The notes: generated by a model from the letters alone, not told the origin. Positions 34,468 to 43,882 are shown, numbered from the stretch's first letter. The stretch is DNA of 43,977 nt from Spirosoma fluviale (GCA_945906795.1 CAMDRO010000016.1:1-43977); one strand, 5' to 3'. A program made the numbers and translations.

Positions 34468-35544
34468 ATGTCTCAAAAACAAAAGATAGCACTTGTTACA
34501 GGTATTACAGGTCAAGACGGTGCTTATTTAGCCGAATTATTATTGTCTAAAGGATATGTGGTGCATGGAATTAAGCGAAGAAGCTCCTTGATCAATACGG
34601 GTAGAATAGATCATATATATGAAGATCCACATGTGGATTCGTCCAATTTTCACTTGCATTATGGGGATTTAAGTGATTCTACCAATATCATACGCATTAT
34701 TCAAGATGTGCAACCGGATGAGATTTATAATCTGGGCGCGATGTCCCATGTTAGGGTTTCTTTTGATGAGCCCGAATACACGGCTCAAGTAGATGGAATA
34801 GGAACACTTCGTGTTTTAGAGGCCGTTCGTTTGTTGGGCCTGACGAAAAAGACAAAAATTTATCAGGCGTCTACGTCGGAATTATATGGTTTGGTGCAGG
34901 AGGTTCCCCAGTCGGAAAAAACGCCGTTTTATCCGCGTTCTCCCTATGCCGTTGCGAAGATGTATGGCTATTGGATTACGGTCAATTACCGGGAGGCCTA
35001 TGGTATGTTTGCGGTGAATGGAATATTGTTTAATCATGAGTCGCCTTTACGTGGAGAGACTTTTGTGACGCGTAAAATTACGCGAGGGGTTTCTCAGATT
35101 GCGTTAGGCCAACAAGATAAAATTTATTTAGGAAATTTAGATGCCAAGCGGGATTGGGGTCATGCCAAAGATTATGTGGAAGCGATGTGGTTAATTTTGC
35201 AACAAGAGAAACCAGAAGACTTTGTTATTGCCACAGGCATTACGACCACGGTTCGTGATTTTATCAAAATGGCTTTTGCAGAAGTGGGCATAGAAGTTCA
35301 ATTTAGTGGAGAAGGCGTGAATGAAATTGCTAAGGTTTCAAAGTGCAATAACCCACTGTATCAAGTGGCTATCGGCAAAGAAGTCGTTGCCGTTGACCCA
35401 CGTTATTTCCGCCCCACCGAAGTGGAATTGTTGATCGGCGATCCAACAAAGGCCAAAACGCAATTAGGTTGGACCTTACAATATGACTTACCAGCCTTGG
35501 TGAAAGACATGATGGCTGCGGATGTCAAATTATTTACTAAATAA
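34468..35544 (+). CDS. gmd: GDP-mannose 4,6-dehydratase
   Basis: A 358-residue short-chain dehydrogenase/reductase-type enzyme that turns GDP-mannose into GDP-4-keto-6-deoxymannose, a precursor of GDP-fucose, GDP-rhamnose and perosamine. The cofactor-binding motif is [20 protein letters not shown], and [13 protein letters not shown] and [13 protein letters not shown] follow. The YxxxK pair is in [15 protein letters not shown], and [20 protein letters not shown] is a GMD signature. It is the first gene of a polysaccharide set, two bases before the UDP-sugar dehydrogenase. It has a strong promoter and a leader hairpin. Confidence 0.95.
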   Translation: MSQKQKIALVTGITGQDGAYLAELLLSKGYVVHGIKRRSSLINTGRIDHIYEDPHVDSSNFHLHYGDLSDSTNIIRIIQDVQPDEIYNLGAMSHVRVSFDEPEYTAQVDGIGTLRVLEAVRLLGLTKKTKIYQASTSELYGLVQEVPQSEKTPFYPRSPYAVAKMYGYWITVNYREAYGMFAVNGILFNHESPLRGETFVTRKITRGVSQIALGQQDKIYLGNLDAKRDWGHAKDYVEAMWLILQQEKPEDFVIATGITTTVRDFIKMAFAEVGIEVQFSGEGVNEIAKVSKCNNPLYQVAIGKEVVAVDPRYFRPTEVELLIGDPTKAKTQLGWTLQYDLPALVKDMMAADVKLFTK

Positions 35545-35546
35545 AA

Positions 35547-36800
35547 ATGAATCCATCCATTGCGATTATTGGTTTGGGCTATGTAGGCTTTCCTTTAGCT
35601 GTGGAGTTTGGAAAGTTATATCCTACGCTAGGTTTTGATATTGATATCACGCGTATTTCGGAGTTAAATCGGGGATATGATCGTACACAGGAGGTGAGCG
35701 ATGTACAATTAAAGGCTTCGTCTCAGTTAAAATTTTCATCCGAATTAAAAGATTTATCGGCCTATAATACCTTCATTGTGACCGTTCCCACTCCCATTGA
35801 CCATTTCAAAAAACCAGATTTGGGGCCATTATTAAAGGCATCCGAGATGATAGGTCATGTGCTGAAAAAGGGCGATGTGGTGATTTATGAATCAACGGTC
35901 TACCCGGGTTGTACAGAGGAAGATTGTGTTCCCGTATTGGAAAAGCAGTCGGGATTAAAATTTAACGAAGATTTCTTTTGTGGCTATTCGCCGGAGCGGA
36001 TTAATCCGGGCGACAAGGTAAATACCTTAACAAATATCAAAAAAGTTACTTCGGGATCTACGCCTGAAATTGCGGAGTGGGTGGATCAATTATATCGATC
36101 GATTATCACTGCCGGAACGCATAAGGCATCATCGATTAAGGTGGCCGAAGCGAGTAAGGCGATTGAAAATGCACAGCGAGATGTCAATATTTCCTTTGTG
36201 AATGAGTTGGCCTTAATATTTGATCGCATGGGAATAGACACTTCGGAGGTATTAGAGGCGGCGGGAACCAAATGGAATTTTTTAAATTTTAAACCAGGTT
36301 TAGTGGGCGGTCATTGCATCGGTGTTGACCCCTATTATTTATTACACAAATCGGAAAGTTTGGGTTATTATCCACAGGTTATATTGTCGGGCCGAAGGGT
36401 AAATGACAATATGGGATTATTTGTGGCTAATAAATTGGTCAAGTTATTGATTCAAAAAGGAAAAAAAATAGGAGGTGCGAAGACATTAATGTTGGGCATT
36501 ACTTTTAAAGAAAACTGCCCCGATATTCGAAATTCGCGGGTAGTCGATATTTATCGTGAGCTACGTGATTTTGGGATGGAAGTGGACGTTTATGATCCGT
36601 GGGCAAATAAAGCGGAAGTGAAAAAAGAGCATGGCATCGAATTAGTTTCGGAATTGGCAGCCAACTATGATGCGATTGTTTTAACGGTTGCGCATCAGGA
36701 ATTTTTAAATTTGCCTTATGCTTCTTTGAAGGCAGAAGGCGGAATTATTTTTGACATTAAATCAGTATTGAATAGGGCTTTGGTAGACGCAAGGCTATAA
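35547..36800 (+). CDS. UDP-N-acetylhexosamine dehydrogenase (TviB/WbpO-like)
   Basis: A 417-residue nucleotide-sugar dehydrogenase that oxidises the C6 hydroxyl of a UDP-sugar to a carboxylate with two NAD. The N-terminal motif is IIGLGYVGFPLAVEFG, the catalytic cysteine is in VGGHCIGVDPYY, and VAEASKAIENAQRDVNI is a hallmark of this group. The close resemblance to TviB/WbpO suggests UDP-GlcNAc or UDP-GalNAc as substrate, rather than UDP-glucose. The product would be an acidic sugar for capsule or exopolysaccharide. It follows gmd with no usable gap, and the NusG-like gene follows 11 bases later. Confidence 0.9.
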   Translation: MNPSIAIIGLGYVGFPLAVEFGKLYPTLGFDIDITRISELNRGYDRTQEVSDVQLKASSQLKFSSELKDLSAYNTFIVTVPTPIDHFKKPDLGPLLKASEMIGHVLKKGDVVIYESTVYPGCTEEDCVPVLEKQSGLKFNEDFFCGYSPERINPGDKVNTLTNIKKVTSGSTPEIAEWVDQLYRSIITAGTHKASSIKVAEASKAIENAQRDVNISFVNELALIFDRMGIDTSEVLEAAGTKWNFLNFKPGLVGGHCIGVDPYYLLHKSESLGYYPQVILSGRRVNDNMGLFVANKLVKLLIQKGKKIGGAKTLMLGITFKENCPDIRNSRVVDIYRELRDFGMEVDVYDPWANKAEVKKEHGIELVSELAANYDAIVLTVAHQEFLNLPYASLKAEGGIIFDIKSVLNRALVDARL

Positions 36801-36811
36801 ATTAAGAACGG

Positions 36812-37288
36812 ATGGCTTGGTATGCGATATATACAAAATCTCGGATGGAGAAAAAGGTTTCTTTGCGATTGGAGGAAGCGGGAATTGAAAGTTATTGCCC
36901 GGTAACCAAACGCAAAAAACAGTGGTCGGATCGAAAAAAAATTGTGGAGGAGGTATTATTTCGTTCTTATGTTTTTGTAAACATTGACTTGGTCACGCAG
37001 GGGGCCACGGTAAGAAAAACGTTTGGTGTGGTTAATTTTGTGTATTGGTTACACAAACCAGCGGTGGTGCAGGATGCGGAAATTTTAGCAATCCAACAAT
37101 TTTTATCGGATCACATGGAGGTTTCTGTCATAGGTGACACCGCGGTGAAAGTAGGCGATTTCATCACGATTGACACAGGGCCACTTAAAGGACAGACCGC
37201 TGAAGTGGTCGGATTAAAAAACAAGAACGAGGTTCGCTTGCGAATAGATAGTTTGGGATTTGAGTTGGTGGCTAATTTAAGTCATTGA
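36812..37288 (+). CDS. NusG-family specialised antiterminator (UpxY-like)
   Basis: A 158-residue NusG paralogue. The NGN domain starts MAWYAIYTKSRMEKKVSLRL and includes LFRSYVFVNIDL. The C-terminal KOW domain includes VKVGDFITIDTGPLKGQTAE. It is shorter than housekeeping NusG and sits in a sugar locus, like UpxY proteins that let RNA polymerase read through terminators in capsule operons of Bacteroides. That role is inferred here. In Bacteroides the gene usually comes first; here it is third. The wzi gene starts 35 bases downstream. Confidence 0.88.
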   Translation: MAWYAIYTKSRMEKKVSLRLEEAGIESYCPVTKRKKQWSDRKKIVEEVLFRSYVFVNIDLVTQGATVRKTFGVVNFVYWLHKPAVVQDAEILAIQQFLSDHMEVSVIGDTAVKVGDFITIDTGPLKGQTAEVVGLKNKNEVRLRIDSLGFELVANLSH

Positions 37289-37323
37289 TAAATTTTATAT
37301 ATTTGGTTTTTCAAAAATTGAGG

Positions 37324-38787
37324 ATGTTTCAAAAAGCAAAAATTACAGTGACGTGGTGTGTGGGAGTTTTTGCGATCCTTTCTATTTTTTGTTTTTCTGC
37401 TTTTGGACAAAGAGCTATTGCGCCGACTTTCTCATTTGGCGGAGGCTATTCATCGAGCAATTACACTCCTTTTTGGCTTAGGGCTAATCAGTTTGGCGCT
37501 GTTCCAACGGAAGAGAATTACCTCAATGTGGGTGGATCGACGTCTGTTGATTATCGAAAAGGGAAAAAGATCGATTGGGGATATGGGGCTTCAGCAAGAT
37601 TAAACTTGGGTGACACTAAGGCTGATTTATTAGTCCAAGAGGCCTATATAAAAGGTAAATGGGGCATATTTGAGTTGTCGGCAGGAAGGAAAAAGTATAT
37701 TCAAGGCTTGATGGACTCAACTTTAAGTTCGGGGTCATATATCTTATCTGGCAATGCTTTGCCCATGCCCAAGATTGAAATAGTGGCGAACGAATATTGG
37801 CATCCCAGGTTTTTAGGAGGCTATTTGGGCTTTAAGGGGAATTTTGTTCATGGGTTTTTCGAGCAAGAGAGACAAAACATTTCTCAAGTTTATTTACACC
37901 AAAAGTCATTATATGGTCGCATTGGAAAGCCCGATTGGCCGTTAAAGTTTTATGGCGGGTTTAATCATCAGGCTCAATGGGGCGGCACAAAAAGATATTT
38001 AAAAAGTTATAGACCAAGCGGCGGAGGCTTGCCAACAAATATACTTAATGATTATTTTAGCGTAATTATTGCAAAATCTTTGGCAGGAGCCGGAGGCGAT
38101 ACGGCTACTTATGGGATTAACGAAGGCTTTAATCGATTAGGAAATCATTTGGGCTCGCTGGATGTAGGGATGGAAATTGACGGAAAATTTGGAAAGCTAT
38201 TTTTTTATCGACAAAGCATTTATGAAGACGGATCTTTATATTATGGAAACAATATTACCGATGGCTTACATGGAATAGCCTTTAGTTCTAAACGAAAAAG
38301 GGGATTATTAAAAATAGTATTTGAATACCTTAATACAACTTCACAAGGAGGGAATGAATTTGATCAAAGATTAAATATTAGAGGCTTTGATAATTATTTT
38401 AACAATGGAATTTATCCTGAAGGTTGGACTTATTTGGGTAAGGGAATAGGAACCCCATTAATGACCTTAGACTCTGAAACAGATTTAAATAAGTCAAAAG
38501 GAAACTATTTTGATAATAATCGAGTAGAAACTTTTTATGTAGGAGCCGAAGCCATGATTGGAGAAAACCGCCTCACGTTTAGGGGAAGTTTGACTAATTC
38601 AATGGGTAATTTTGGATCGGAATATATCCCCGTTAAAAAGCAATTGGCATTTGGAATCGATTGGCAGCGCCAAATTTTTGTCTTTGGCCAAGATGCATTT
38701 TTATCGGCCAACATTGGTGCCGATATCGGGTCTTGGAAAAAAGATTTAGTCGGAGCTAATTTCACTTTGTCGGTTCCTCTCCAATAA
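37324..38787 (+). CDS. Capsule assembly Wzi family outer-membrane protein
   Basis: A 487-residue protein with a signal peptide ending near SAFGQR (residue 30) and alternating beta-strand sequence typical of an outer-membrane barrel. The PF14052-type start, SFGGGYSSSNYTPFWLRANQ, and LLVQEAYIKGKWGIFELSAG are family hallmarks. Wzi binds capsule polysaccharide at the cell surface. The ATG at 37324, preceded by GAGG, is preferred over a TTG at 37285 inside the NusG-like stop region. The next gene reads in the opposite direction three bases after the stop. Confidence 0.85.
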   Translation: MFQKAKITVTWCVGVFAILSIFCFSAFGQRAIAPTFSFGGGYSSSNYTPFWLRANQFGAVPTEENYLNVGGSTSVDYRKGKKIDWGYGASARLNLGDTKADLLVQEAYIKGKWGIFELSAGRKKYIQGLMDSTLSSGSYILSGNALPMPKIEIVANEYWHPRFLGGYLGFKGNFVHGFFEQERQNISQVYLHQKSLYGRIGKPDWPLKFYGGFNHQAQWGGTKRYLKSYRPSGGGLPTNILNDYFSVIIAKSLAGAGGDTATYGINEGFNRLGNHLGSLDVGMEIDGKFGKLFFYRQSIYEDGSLYYGNNITDGLHGIAFSSKRKRGLLKIVFEYLNTTSQGGNEFDQRLNIRGFDNYFNNGIYPEGWTYLGKGIGTPLMTLDSETDLNKSKGNYFDNNRVETFYVGAEAMIGENRLTFRGSLTNSMGNFGSEYIPVKKQLAFGIDWQRQIFVFGQDAFLSANIGADIGSWKKDLVGANFTLSVPLQ

Positions 38788-38790
38788 CAA

Positions 38791-40026
38791 TTACCCAAAA
38801 AATAGGTAACTCACCCCTATAGCCGTAATGATTCCGACTAAGTCGGCAAATAAACCTGCCCACAACGTATAACGAATATTTTTTACCTGGACTGAGCCAA
38901 AATAGAGCGCCACTACATATAAAATTGTCTCGGCGGAGCCTTGAAAAACACAAGCAAGTCTTCCCACAAATGAATCTGGGCCAAAGGTTTTCATCGTGTC
39001 GATCATCATGGCGCGCGATCCACTTCCACTAATGGGATGCAAAAGAGCCGTGGGCATCGCATCGGTAAAGCGATTGTCCAGGTTGGTTTGAGCCACAAGC
39101 CACTTCATTCCATCTACAACAAATCCGAGCGCCCCCGAATTGCGGAGGCAGGAGATGGCGACCAACATACCCACCAAATAAGGAATGATTTTAACCGAGG
39201 TTTCGAATCCGCCTTTCGCACCTTCGACAAAGGTCCCAAAAATGTCAATCTTTTTCCGAAACGCGGCCGCGATAAATGAGAAGATGAGTAGAAATAAAAT
39301 GCCATTGCTAAATACTTTGGATTGGATTTCGATCGACTCTTTTGGCAACTGGCTAAAGTACCACAATATCCCTCCCAAAAATAAAGTTAGGCCGGAGATC
39401 CAGGCAAATAGTACGGGTTCAAAAAGTTTAATTTTTTGTTTAATAGATACAATAATTAAGCCGGTCATGGTGGTGGCATAGGTTGCCATCAAGCAAGGAA
39501 TAAACACATCTGAAGCATCTTGAGCACCATAAATGGCACGTTGCGCCATGATGCTTAGCGGAATTAAAACGGGGCCGGCGCTATGCAAAACCAAAAACAT
39601 AATTTGGGCATTAGATGCCGTATCCTTGACTGGATTTATTTCCTGTAGCCCTTGCATGGCCTTAAGCCCAAAGGGTGTCGCCGCATTATCAAGGCCCAAT
39701 AAATTAGCGGAAAAATTCATGATCATTTGACCGTGTACCGGATGATCTTGTGGAATTTCAGGAAAAAGTCGAGTAAAAAAGGGTTTAATTCTGCGGGCTA
39801 GAAATTGAATGGCCCCCGCCTTTTCACCTATTTGCAAAATACCCATGAAAAAAGTCATGACACCAGCGAGTGGAAGAGCGATTTTCATGACAGCCATTTC
39901 GGCCGAATCAAACATGCCGTCGACCAGAATTTTAAATATTTCGGTGTTGCCAAAAAACAAAAATTGGATTATAGCGACCACAAAAGCGACACCAAAAAAC
40001 AAAAACCAAATCCAATTTAAAGCCAT
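38791..40026 (-). CDS. Gate-domain (nucleoside-recognition) membrane protein, SpmA/SpmB-like fusion
   Basis: A 411-residue polytopic membrane protein with about ten membrane helices and two Gate domains. The first half (residues 40-200) resembles SpmA, with LPLAGVMTFFMGILQIGEKA and LLGLDNAATPFGLKAM. The second half (from about residue 230) resembles SpmB, with SVKIIPYLVGMLVAISCLRN and HPISGSGSRAMMIDTMKTFG. SpmA and SpmB are separate proteins in Bacillus; fused versions occur in Bacteroidota. The transported molecule is unknown. The ATG at 40026 is preferred over a TTG at 40032. It is convergent with wzi. Confidence 0.8.
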   Translation of the reverse strand: MALNWIWFLFFGVAFVVAIIQFLFFGNTEIFKILVDGMFDSAEMAVMKIALPLAGVMTFFMGILQIGEKAGAIQFLARRIKPFFTRLFPEIPQDHPVHGQMIMNFSANLLGLDNAATPFGLKAMQGLQEINPVKDTASNAQIMFLVLHSAGPVLIPLSIMAQRAIYGAQDASDVFIPCLMATYATTMTGLIIVSIKQKIKLFEPVLFAWISGLTLFLGGILWYFSQLPKESIEIQSKVFSNGILFLLIFSFIAAAFRKKIDIFGTFVEGAKGGFETSVKIIPYLVGMLVAISCLRNSGALGFVVDGMKWLVAQTNLDNRFTDAMPTALLHPISGSGSRAMMIDTMKTFGPDSFVGRLACVFQGSAETILYVVALYFGSVQVKNIRYTLWAGLFADLVGIITAIGVSYLFFG

Positions 40027-40081
40027 GTGCAAAAGGGAATAATAAATTTTGGCTAAATTTAGGGAAATTCTACATTTTCTA

Positions 40082-40768
40082 ATGTTCCGTTTGACAAACT
40101 TAATGGTATTTATTGTTTTTGCTTTGACTGCTTCGCATCAAGGTTGGGCCCAAAACTGTTCACATGAGGAGGCGATGCGAAAGCAAGGATTAGTGGAAGT
40201 TACCCAAGCGGTACCTGGCGTAAAGGTCGAATTAAAATATGCGACCTCTGATAATTTTATGAAACGTGATGTGTATGGCTGTTTAAGGCATGGATATTTA
40301 CAAAAAGAAGTGATGGAGATGTTGAAAAAGGCGCAAAAATCGTTGGAGGCCAACAAGCCAGGCTATCATTTATTGATTTACGATGCGGCCAGACCCTTGT
40401 CGATCCAATGGATTTTATGGAATACTTTGACGCAGCATCCGCCTAATATCCGGAAAAATTATGTCGCTGACCCACGGGAACATTCCATTCATAATTATGG
40501 AAGTGCGATTGATTTAACCGTGGCAGATGAAAAGGGAAAGGCTTTGGATATGGGCACTTCTTTTGATTTTTTTGGCGAATTAGCGTATCCGTCCAAAGAA
40601 CAGGAGCTTTTGGCAATAAACAAATTGTCAAAAAAAGCCTATGAAAATCGCCTGATACTAAGAAACGCGATGAAGTCGGCAGGATTTATGCCTATCGAAT
40701 ATGAATGGTGGCACTTTAATGCATTTTCGCGCGCAGAGGCTAAAAGGCGATATCAGGTAGTTCAATAA
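40082..40768 (+). CDS. M15 D-Ala-D-Ala dipeptidase (VanX-like)
   Basis: A 228-residue secreted zinc dipeptidase. The signal peptide is MFRLTNLMVFIVFALTASHQ then GWAQ. Zinc ligands are H137 and D144 in SIHNYGSAID, and H211 in EYEWWHFN, where E208 is the catalytic base. YDAARP near residue 100 holds the conserved arginine. VanX-type enzymes hydrolyse D-alanyl-D-alanine; ones in Gram-negative bacteria probably recycle peptidoglycan rather than give vancomycin resistance. The ATG at 40082 is used instead of a TTG at 40049. No other van genes are seen. Confidence 0.88.
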   Translation: MFRLTNLMVFIVFALTASHQGWAQNCSHEEAMRKQGLVEVTQAVPGVKVELKYATSDNFMKRDVYGCLRHGYLQKEVMEMLKKAQKSLEANKPGYHLLIYDAARPLSIQWILWNTLTQHPPNIRKNYVADPREHSIHNYGSAIDLTVADEKGKALDMGTSFDFFGELAYPSKEQELLAINKLSKKAYENRLILRNAMKSAGFMPIEYEWWHFNAFSRAEAKRRYQVVQ

Positions 40769-40789
40769 ATAGGGCTTTTTATCCTTATT

Positions 40790-40826
40790 GCTTGCCGTTT
40801 ATCCAAAAATCAGTTTTTAGGCAAGC
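40790..40826. repeat. 7-bp inverted repeat between vanX-like and tolC-like genes
   Basis: GCTTGCC (40790-40796) and GGCAAGC (40820-40826) pair perfectly across 23 bases that include an AAAAA/TTTTT inner stem. There is no U-tract after it. It could be a 3' hairpin of the upstream gene or an operator of the efflux pair. Confidence 0.5.
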
Positions 40827-40862
40827 CTAAATTCGTAACATTGCAGAAATATATTGAAAAAG

Positions 40863-42320
40863 ATGAATACAAAAAAATTAGCCATATTGTTTTTCCTTAT
40901 AGGCGCTGTTCCTTTTGTAGGAAAAGGCCAAACGGCGATTCAGGGAAATGCCAAAATAACCAAACTTACATTAACTCAAGCGGTGGAGACGGCTTTGCAG
41001 CATAATCTAAATGTGAAGTCCTATGAGGTTAATTTGCAGAATGCGGAGTTGACGTACCAGCAAGCGAAATTTAATCAGCTGCCTTCTTTGAATGGAAATA
41101 TGAATCAGGCGGCGAGTTTTGGTCGGTCGATTAATCCATATACGAACGGCTATGATTCGCGAAATATCAATTATTACAATATCGGCTTGAATGCCAGTGT
41201 GTTGTTGTTTAATGGGGGCCAATTAAAAAACAGTGTATCGCAGAGTGATTTTAATTTAAAGGCGACGCGGGAGGATTTGATTTCGATACGGGAGAATATT
41301 TCTTTGCAGGTGGCCTTGTCTTATTTGACTATTTTAAATGCGGAAGACCAATTGAGCATTGCAAAAACTCAAACGGAGATTACGAAATTACAGATTGAAA
41401 GAACAGAGAAATTGGTCCGTGCAGGGTCATTGGCAAATTCGAGTTTACTGGATTTGAAGGCGCAGTTGGCCAATGAAGAATCGAATCTTGTCACGTTTCA
41501 AAGTAATTTGGACATCAATAAATTGACCTTATCACAGTTGTTAAATGACTCGAGCATTCAGCTATTTGAGCTGGAGCGCATTCAGGTTCCGGTGCCAAGT
41601 TCTAAGGCTTATGATCTCAGTATTTCAGATATCTATACCAAGGCTTTATCGGCCCAACCTTTAATTCGGGCTGCAGATTTTCGTGTTCAGGGTGCGGCCA
41701 AAAGTATTGAAGTCGCGAAGGCATTCCGATTGCCAAGTGTTTCCTTGAATGGGAGTTGGTCTGCCAATCAATCCAACGCGTTAAAATCCATTGAAGTTTT
41801 AGGTCCTCAAACGGTTAATTTGGGAAATGTGGCTATTGGTGGACAGAGTTATCCGATCACAACGACTCAGATGAAGTTTGGGGAGGGCACGACAGTAGGT
41901 TATTTTGATCAGTTGAATAATACACAAAACAAGGTGGTTTCATTAAACTTAAACATCCCTATTTTTGCCAAGAATTTAAATAAGACGCGGGTTTCGCAGG
42001 CTAATTTACAGCGGATAAATGCGGAGATAGAGGCGGAACGTGCGCGTTTAACATTGCGTCAAAATATAGAGCAGGCCTATGTGAATATGTTGAATGCGGC
42101 GAAGAGATATGAGGCTGGAAATGTACAAGTATTTGCTTTAGAAGAATCCTTTAGGGCTTCAGAAAGTCGCTTTAATGCGGGCACGATTGACTTTGTTAGT
42201 TATAATTTGCAGAAAACAAATTTGGACAAGGCGAAGTTGAGTTTGGTTCAGGCCAAATATGATTATGTGTTTAGGACGAAGATTTTGGATTTTTACCAAG
42301 GGAAGAGTTTGACTTTTTAA
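40863..42320 (+). CDS. TolC-family outer-membrane efflux protein
   Basis: A 485-residue outer-membrane factor. The signal peptide is MNTKKLAILFFLIGAVPFVG followed by KGQT. Two long coiled-coil halves of the OEP fold are evident (AVETALQHNLNVKSYEVNLQ and the matching RASESRFNAGTIDFVSYNLQ). It forms the exit duct of tripartite efflux or secretion systems. The ATG at 40863 is preferred over a TTG at 40854. It is followed by the periplasmic adaptor, so the two probably work together, but no inner-membrane pump gene is in the window. Confidence 0.9.
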   Translation: MNTKKLAILFFLIGAVPFVGKGQTAIQGNAKITKLTLTQAVETALQHNLNVKSYEVNLQNAELTYQQAKFNQLPSLNGNMNQAASFGRSINPYTNGYDSRNINYYNIGLNASVLLFNGGQLKNSVSQSDFNLKATREDLISIRENISLQVALSYLTILNAEDQLSIAKTQTEITKLQIERTEKLVRAGSLANSSLLDLKAQLANEESNLVTFQSNLDINKLTLSQLLNDSSIQLFELERIQVPVPSSKAYDLSISDIYTKALSAQPLIRAADFRVQGAAKSIEVAKAFRLPSVSLNGSWSANQSNALKSIEVLGPQTVNLGNVAIGGQSYPITTTQMKFGEGTTVGYFDQLNNTQNKVVSLNLNIPIFAKNLNKTRVSQANLQRINAEIEAERARLTLRQNIEQAYVNMLNAAKRYEAGNVQVFALEESFRASESRFNAGTIDFVSYNLQKTNLDKAKLSLVQAKYDYVFRTKILDFYQGKSLTF

Positions 42321-42332
42321 AAAAAAGTCAAA
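42308..42332. repeat. Perfect 11-bp inverted repeat over the tolC-like stop
   Basis: TTTGACTTTTT (42308-42318) and AAAAAGTCAAA (42322-42332) are complementary with an AAA spacer. The hairpin contains the stop codon. It is AT-rich and lacks the GC stem of a usual terminator. Confidence 0.55.
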
Positions 42333-42361
42333 TTAGGTAATAGTTAATAGGTATTAGGTAA
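42332..42361. repeat. Short direct repeats ATTAGGTAA
   Basis: ATTAGGTAA occurs at 42332-42340 and 42353-42361, 21 bases apart, in a TAG/TAAT-rich stretch between the tolC-like and adaptor genes. The 108-base gap holds no gene. Confidence 0.4.
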
Positions 42362-42428
42362 CAGGTAAAATATTATAAATTAAAATGGTAGGTTGGCGTT
42401 AAAGCGACTTTCTATTAATCAAAAAATT

Positions 42429-43829
42429 ATGGCAACTAAGAATAATAAAAAAACGTGGATTTTCATTGGTGTGGCAGTCGCATTAATTTTGGGAGGCTTA
42501 TGGTTGGCCAAGAAGATGGAATGGATTGGAAAGGTGGAGCCTACGGAAGTGGAGTTGACGAAGGCGGCTAAAGCAACGATCATTGAAAAAGTTTCGGCTT
42601 CGGGAAAGATACAGCCTGAGGTGGAGGTAAAAGTTTCACCGGATGTGTCGGGGGAGATTGTGTCTTTGAAGGTGGCAGAGGGGGATTCTGTGGTGGTGGG
42701 CCAAGAAATTTTGAAGATCCGTCCGGATAATTATGTGAGTTTATTAGCTCGTGCAGAGGCGCAGGTAAATGCGATGAAGGCGAGTACGGAGCAAAGCAAG
42801 GCGGTATTAGCACAAAGTGAGGCAAGGTTAAGTAAGTCAAAAATTGATTTTGATCGAAATGGAAAATTACACAATGATAAGGTGATTTCGGATGCGGATT
42901 TCGATCAGTTCCAGTCGGCATACTTAGTAGCCAAGCAAGATTTAGAGGCGGCAAAAGCGAATGTGAAAGCGTCAAATTTTAATGTAAAGAGTTCGGAGGC
43001 GGCTTTAAAAGAGGCGCGCACTAATTTAACAAAGACAACCATTTATGCACCACAGAGTGGTATCATTTCTAAGTTGAATGTGGAATTAGGGGAACGGGTC
43101 GTGGGAACTTCACAGATGGCGGGAACGGAGATGTTACGGATTGCGAACTTAAACAATATGGAAGTTCGGGTTAATGTGAATGAGAATGATATCACAAGGG
43201 TAAGTTTGGGTGATACGGTGATGATCGATGTGGATGCATTTTCTTCATCGGAGCGCAAGTTTAAGGGTTTGGTGTATGAGATCGCGAGTTCGGCGAATTC
43301 AACGGGGGCTGCTTCTATGTCTACGGATGCGGTGACTGAGTTTGAGGTAAAGATTCGTATTTTACGAAGCTCGTACAGTGATTTAATTAAGGGCAAATTA
43401 TCTTATCCGTTGAAACCTGGTATGACGGCATCGGTTGAAATTTTGACGAATCGAAAAGATCAAATATTAACTGTTCCATTGTCAGCGGTTACGACGAGAG
43501 AGATAGGTGCGAAAACAGAAGAGGTAAAAGATGAGGCGATGGCTAAAAATGGCCCTGCTGTGGCTACACAAGAGGATGCTAATACAGCGAAGCGCAGGAA
43601 AGAAAACACGAAGGAGGTTGTTTTTGTGATGGAAAAAGGCTTGGTGAAGCAAATTCAAGTAAAGACGGGAATTTCTGATTTTGATAACATTGAGATTGTT
43701 TCTGGCTTGAATGAAGGCCAAGAAATCATTTCTGGCCCCTATGCAACGGTTGCGAAGAAGTTGAAGGAAGGGGACAAGGTGAAAAAAAAGGAAATAAAGT
43801 CGGCGGATCGTAGTGCAGACAAGAAATAA
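42429..43829 (+). CDS. MacA/HlyD-type periplasmic adaptor (RND/ABC efflux)
   Basis: A 466-residue membrane-fusion protein. One N-terminal membrane helix (TWIFIGVAVALILGGLWLAK) anchors it. Residues 60-100 are the first lipoyl half (SPDVSGEIVSLKVAEGDSVV), followed by a long helical hairpin (LLARAEAQVNAMKASTEQSK and following), the second lipoyl half (TIYAPQSGIISKLNVELGER) and a beta-barrel domain. The ATG at 42429 is preferred over a TTG at 42393. It resembles MacA-type adaptors that work with MacB. A terminator and a tRNA follow, so its inner-membrane partner is encoded elsewhere. Confidence 0.88.
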   Translation: MATKNNKKTWIFIGVAVALILGGLWLAKKMEWIGKVEPTEVELTKAAKATIIEKVSASGKIQPEVEVKVSPDVSGEIVSLKVAEGDSVVVGQEILKIRPDNYVSLLARAEAQVNAMKASTEQSKAVLAQSEARLSKSKIDFDRNGKLHNDKVISDADFDQFQSAYLVAKQDLEAAKANVKASNFNVKSSEAALKEARTNLTKTTIYAPQSGIISKLNVELGERVVGTSQMAGTEMLRIANLNNMEVRVNVNENDITRVSLGDTVMIDVDAFSSSERKFKGLVYEIASSANSTGAASMSTDAVTEFEVKIRILRSSYSDLIKGKLSYPLKPGMTASVEILTNRKDQILTVPLSAVTTREIGAKTEEVKDEAMAKNGPAVATQEDANTAKRRKENTKEVVFVMEKGLVKQIQVKTGISDFDNIEIVSGLNEGQEIISGPYATVAKKLKEGDKVKKKEIKSADRSADKK

Positions 43830-43841
43830 ATTGAAAAAAAC

Positions 43842-43882
43842 GGGGGCCTATCTTGCATTTAACGAATTAGCCCCCTATTTTT
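43842..43882 (+). terminator. Probable intrinsic terminator after the adaptor gene
   Basis: GGGGGC (43842-43847) and GCCCCC (43870-43875) form a 6-bp GC stem with a 22-base loop; extra TA/TA pairing is possible with a bulged C. TATTTTT (43876-43882) follows as the U-tract. Confidence 0.7.

Noticed and set aside
40082-40768. Vancomycin resistance cluster
   Set aside because: No VanH, VanA-type ligase or VanRS genes are near; a lone VanX-like dipeptidase is common in Gram-negative bacteria.
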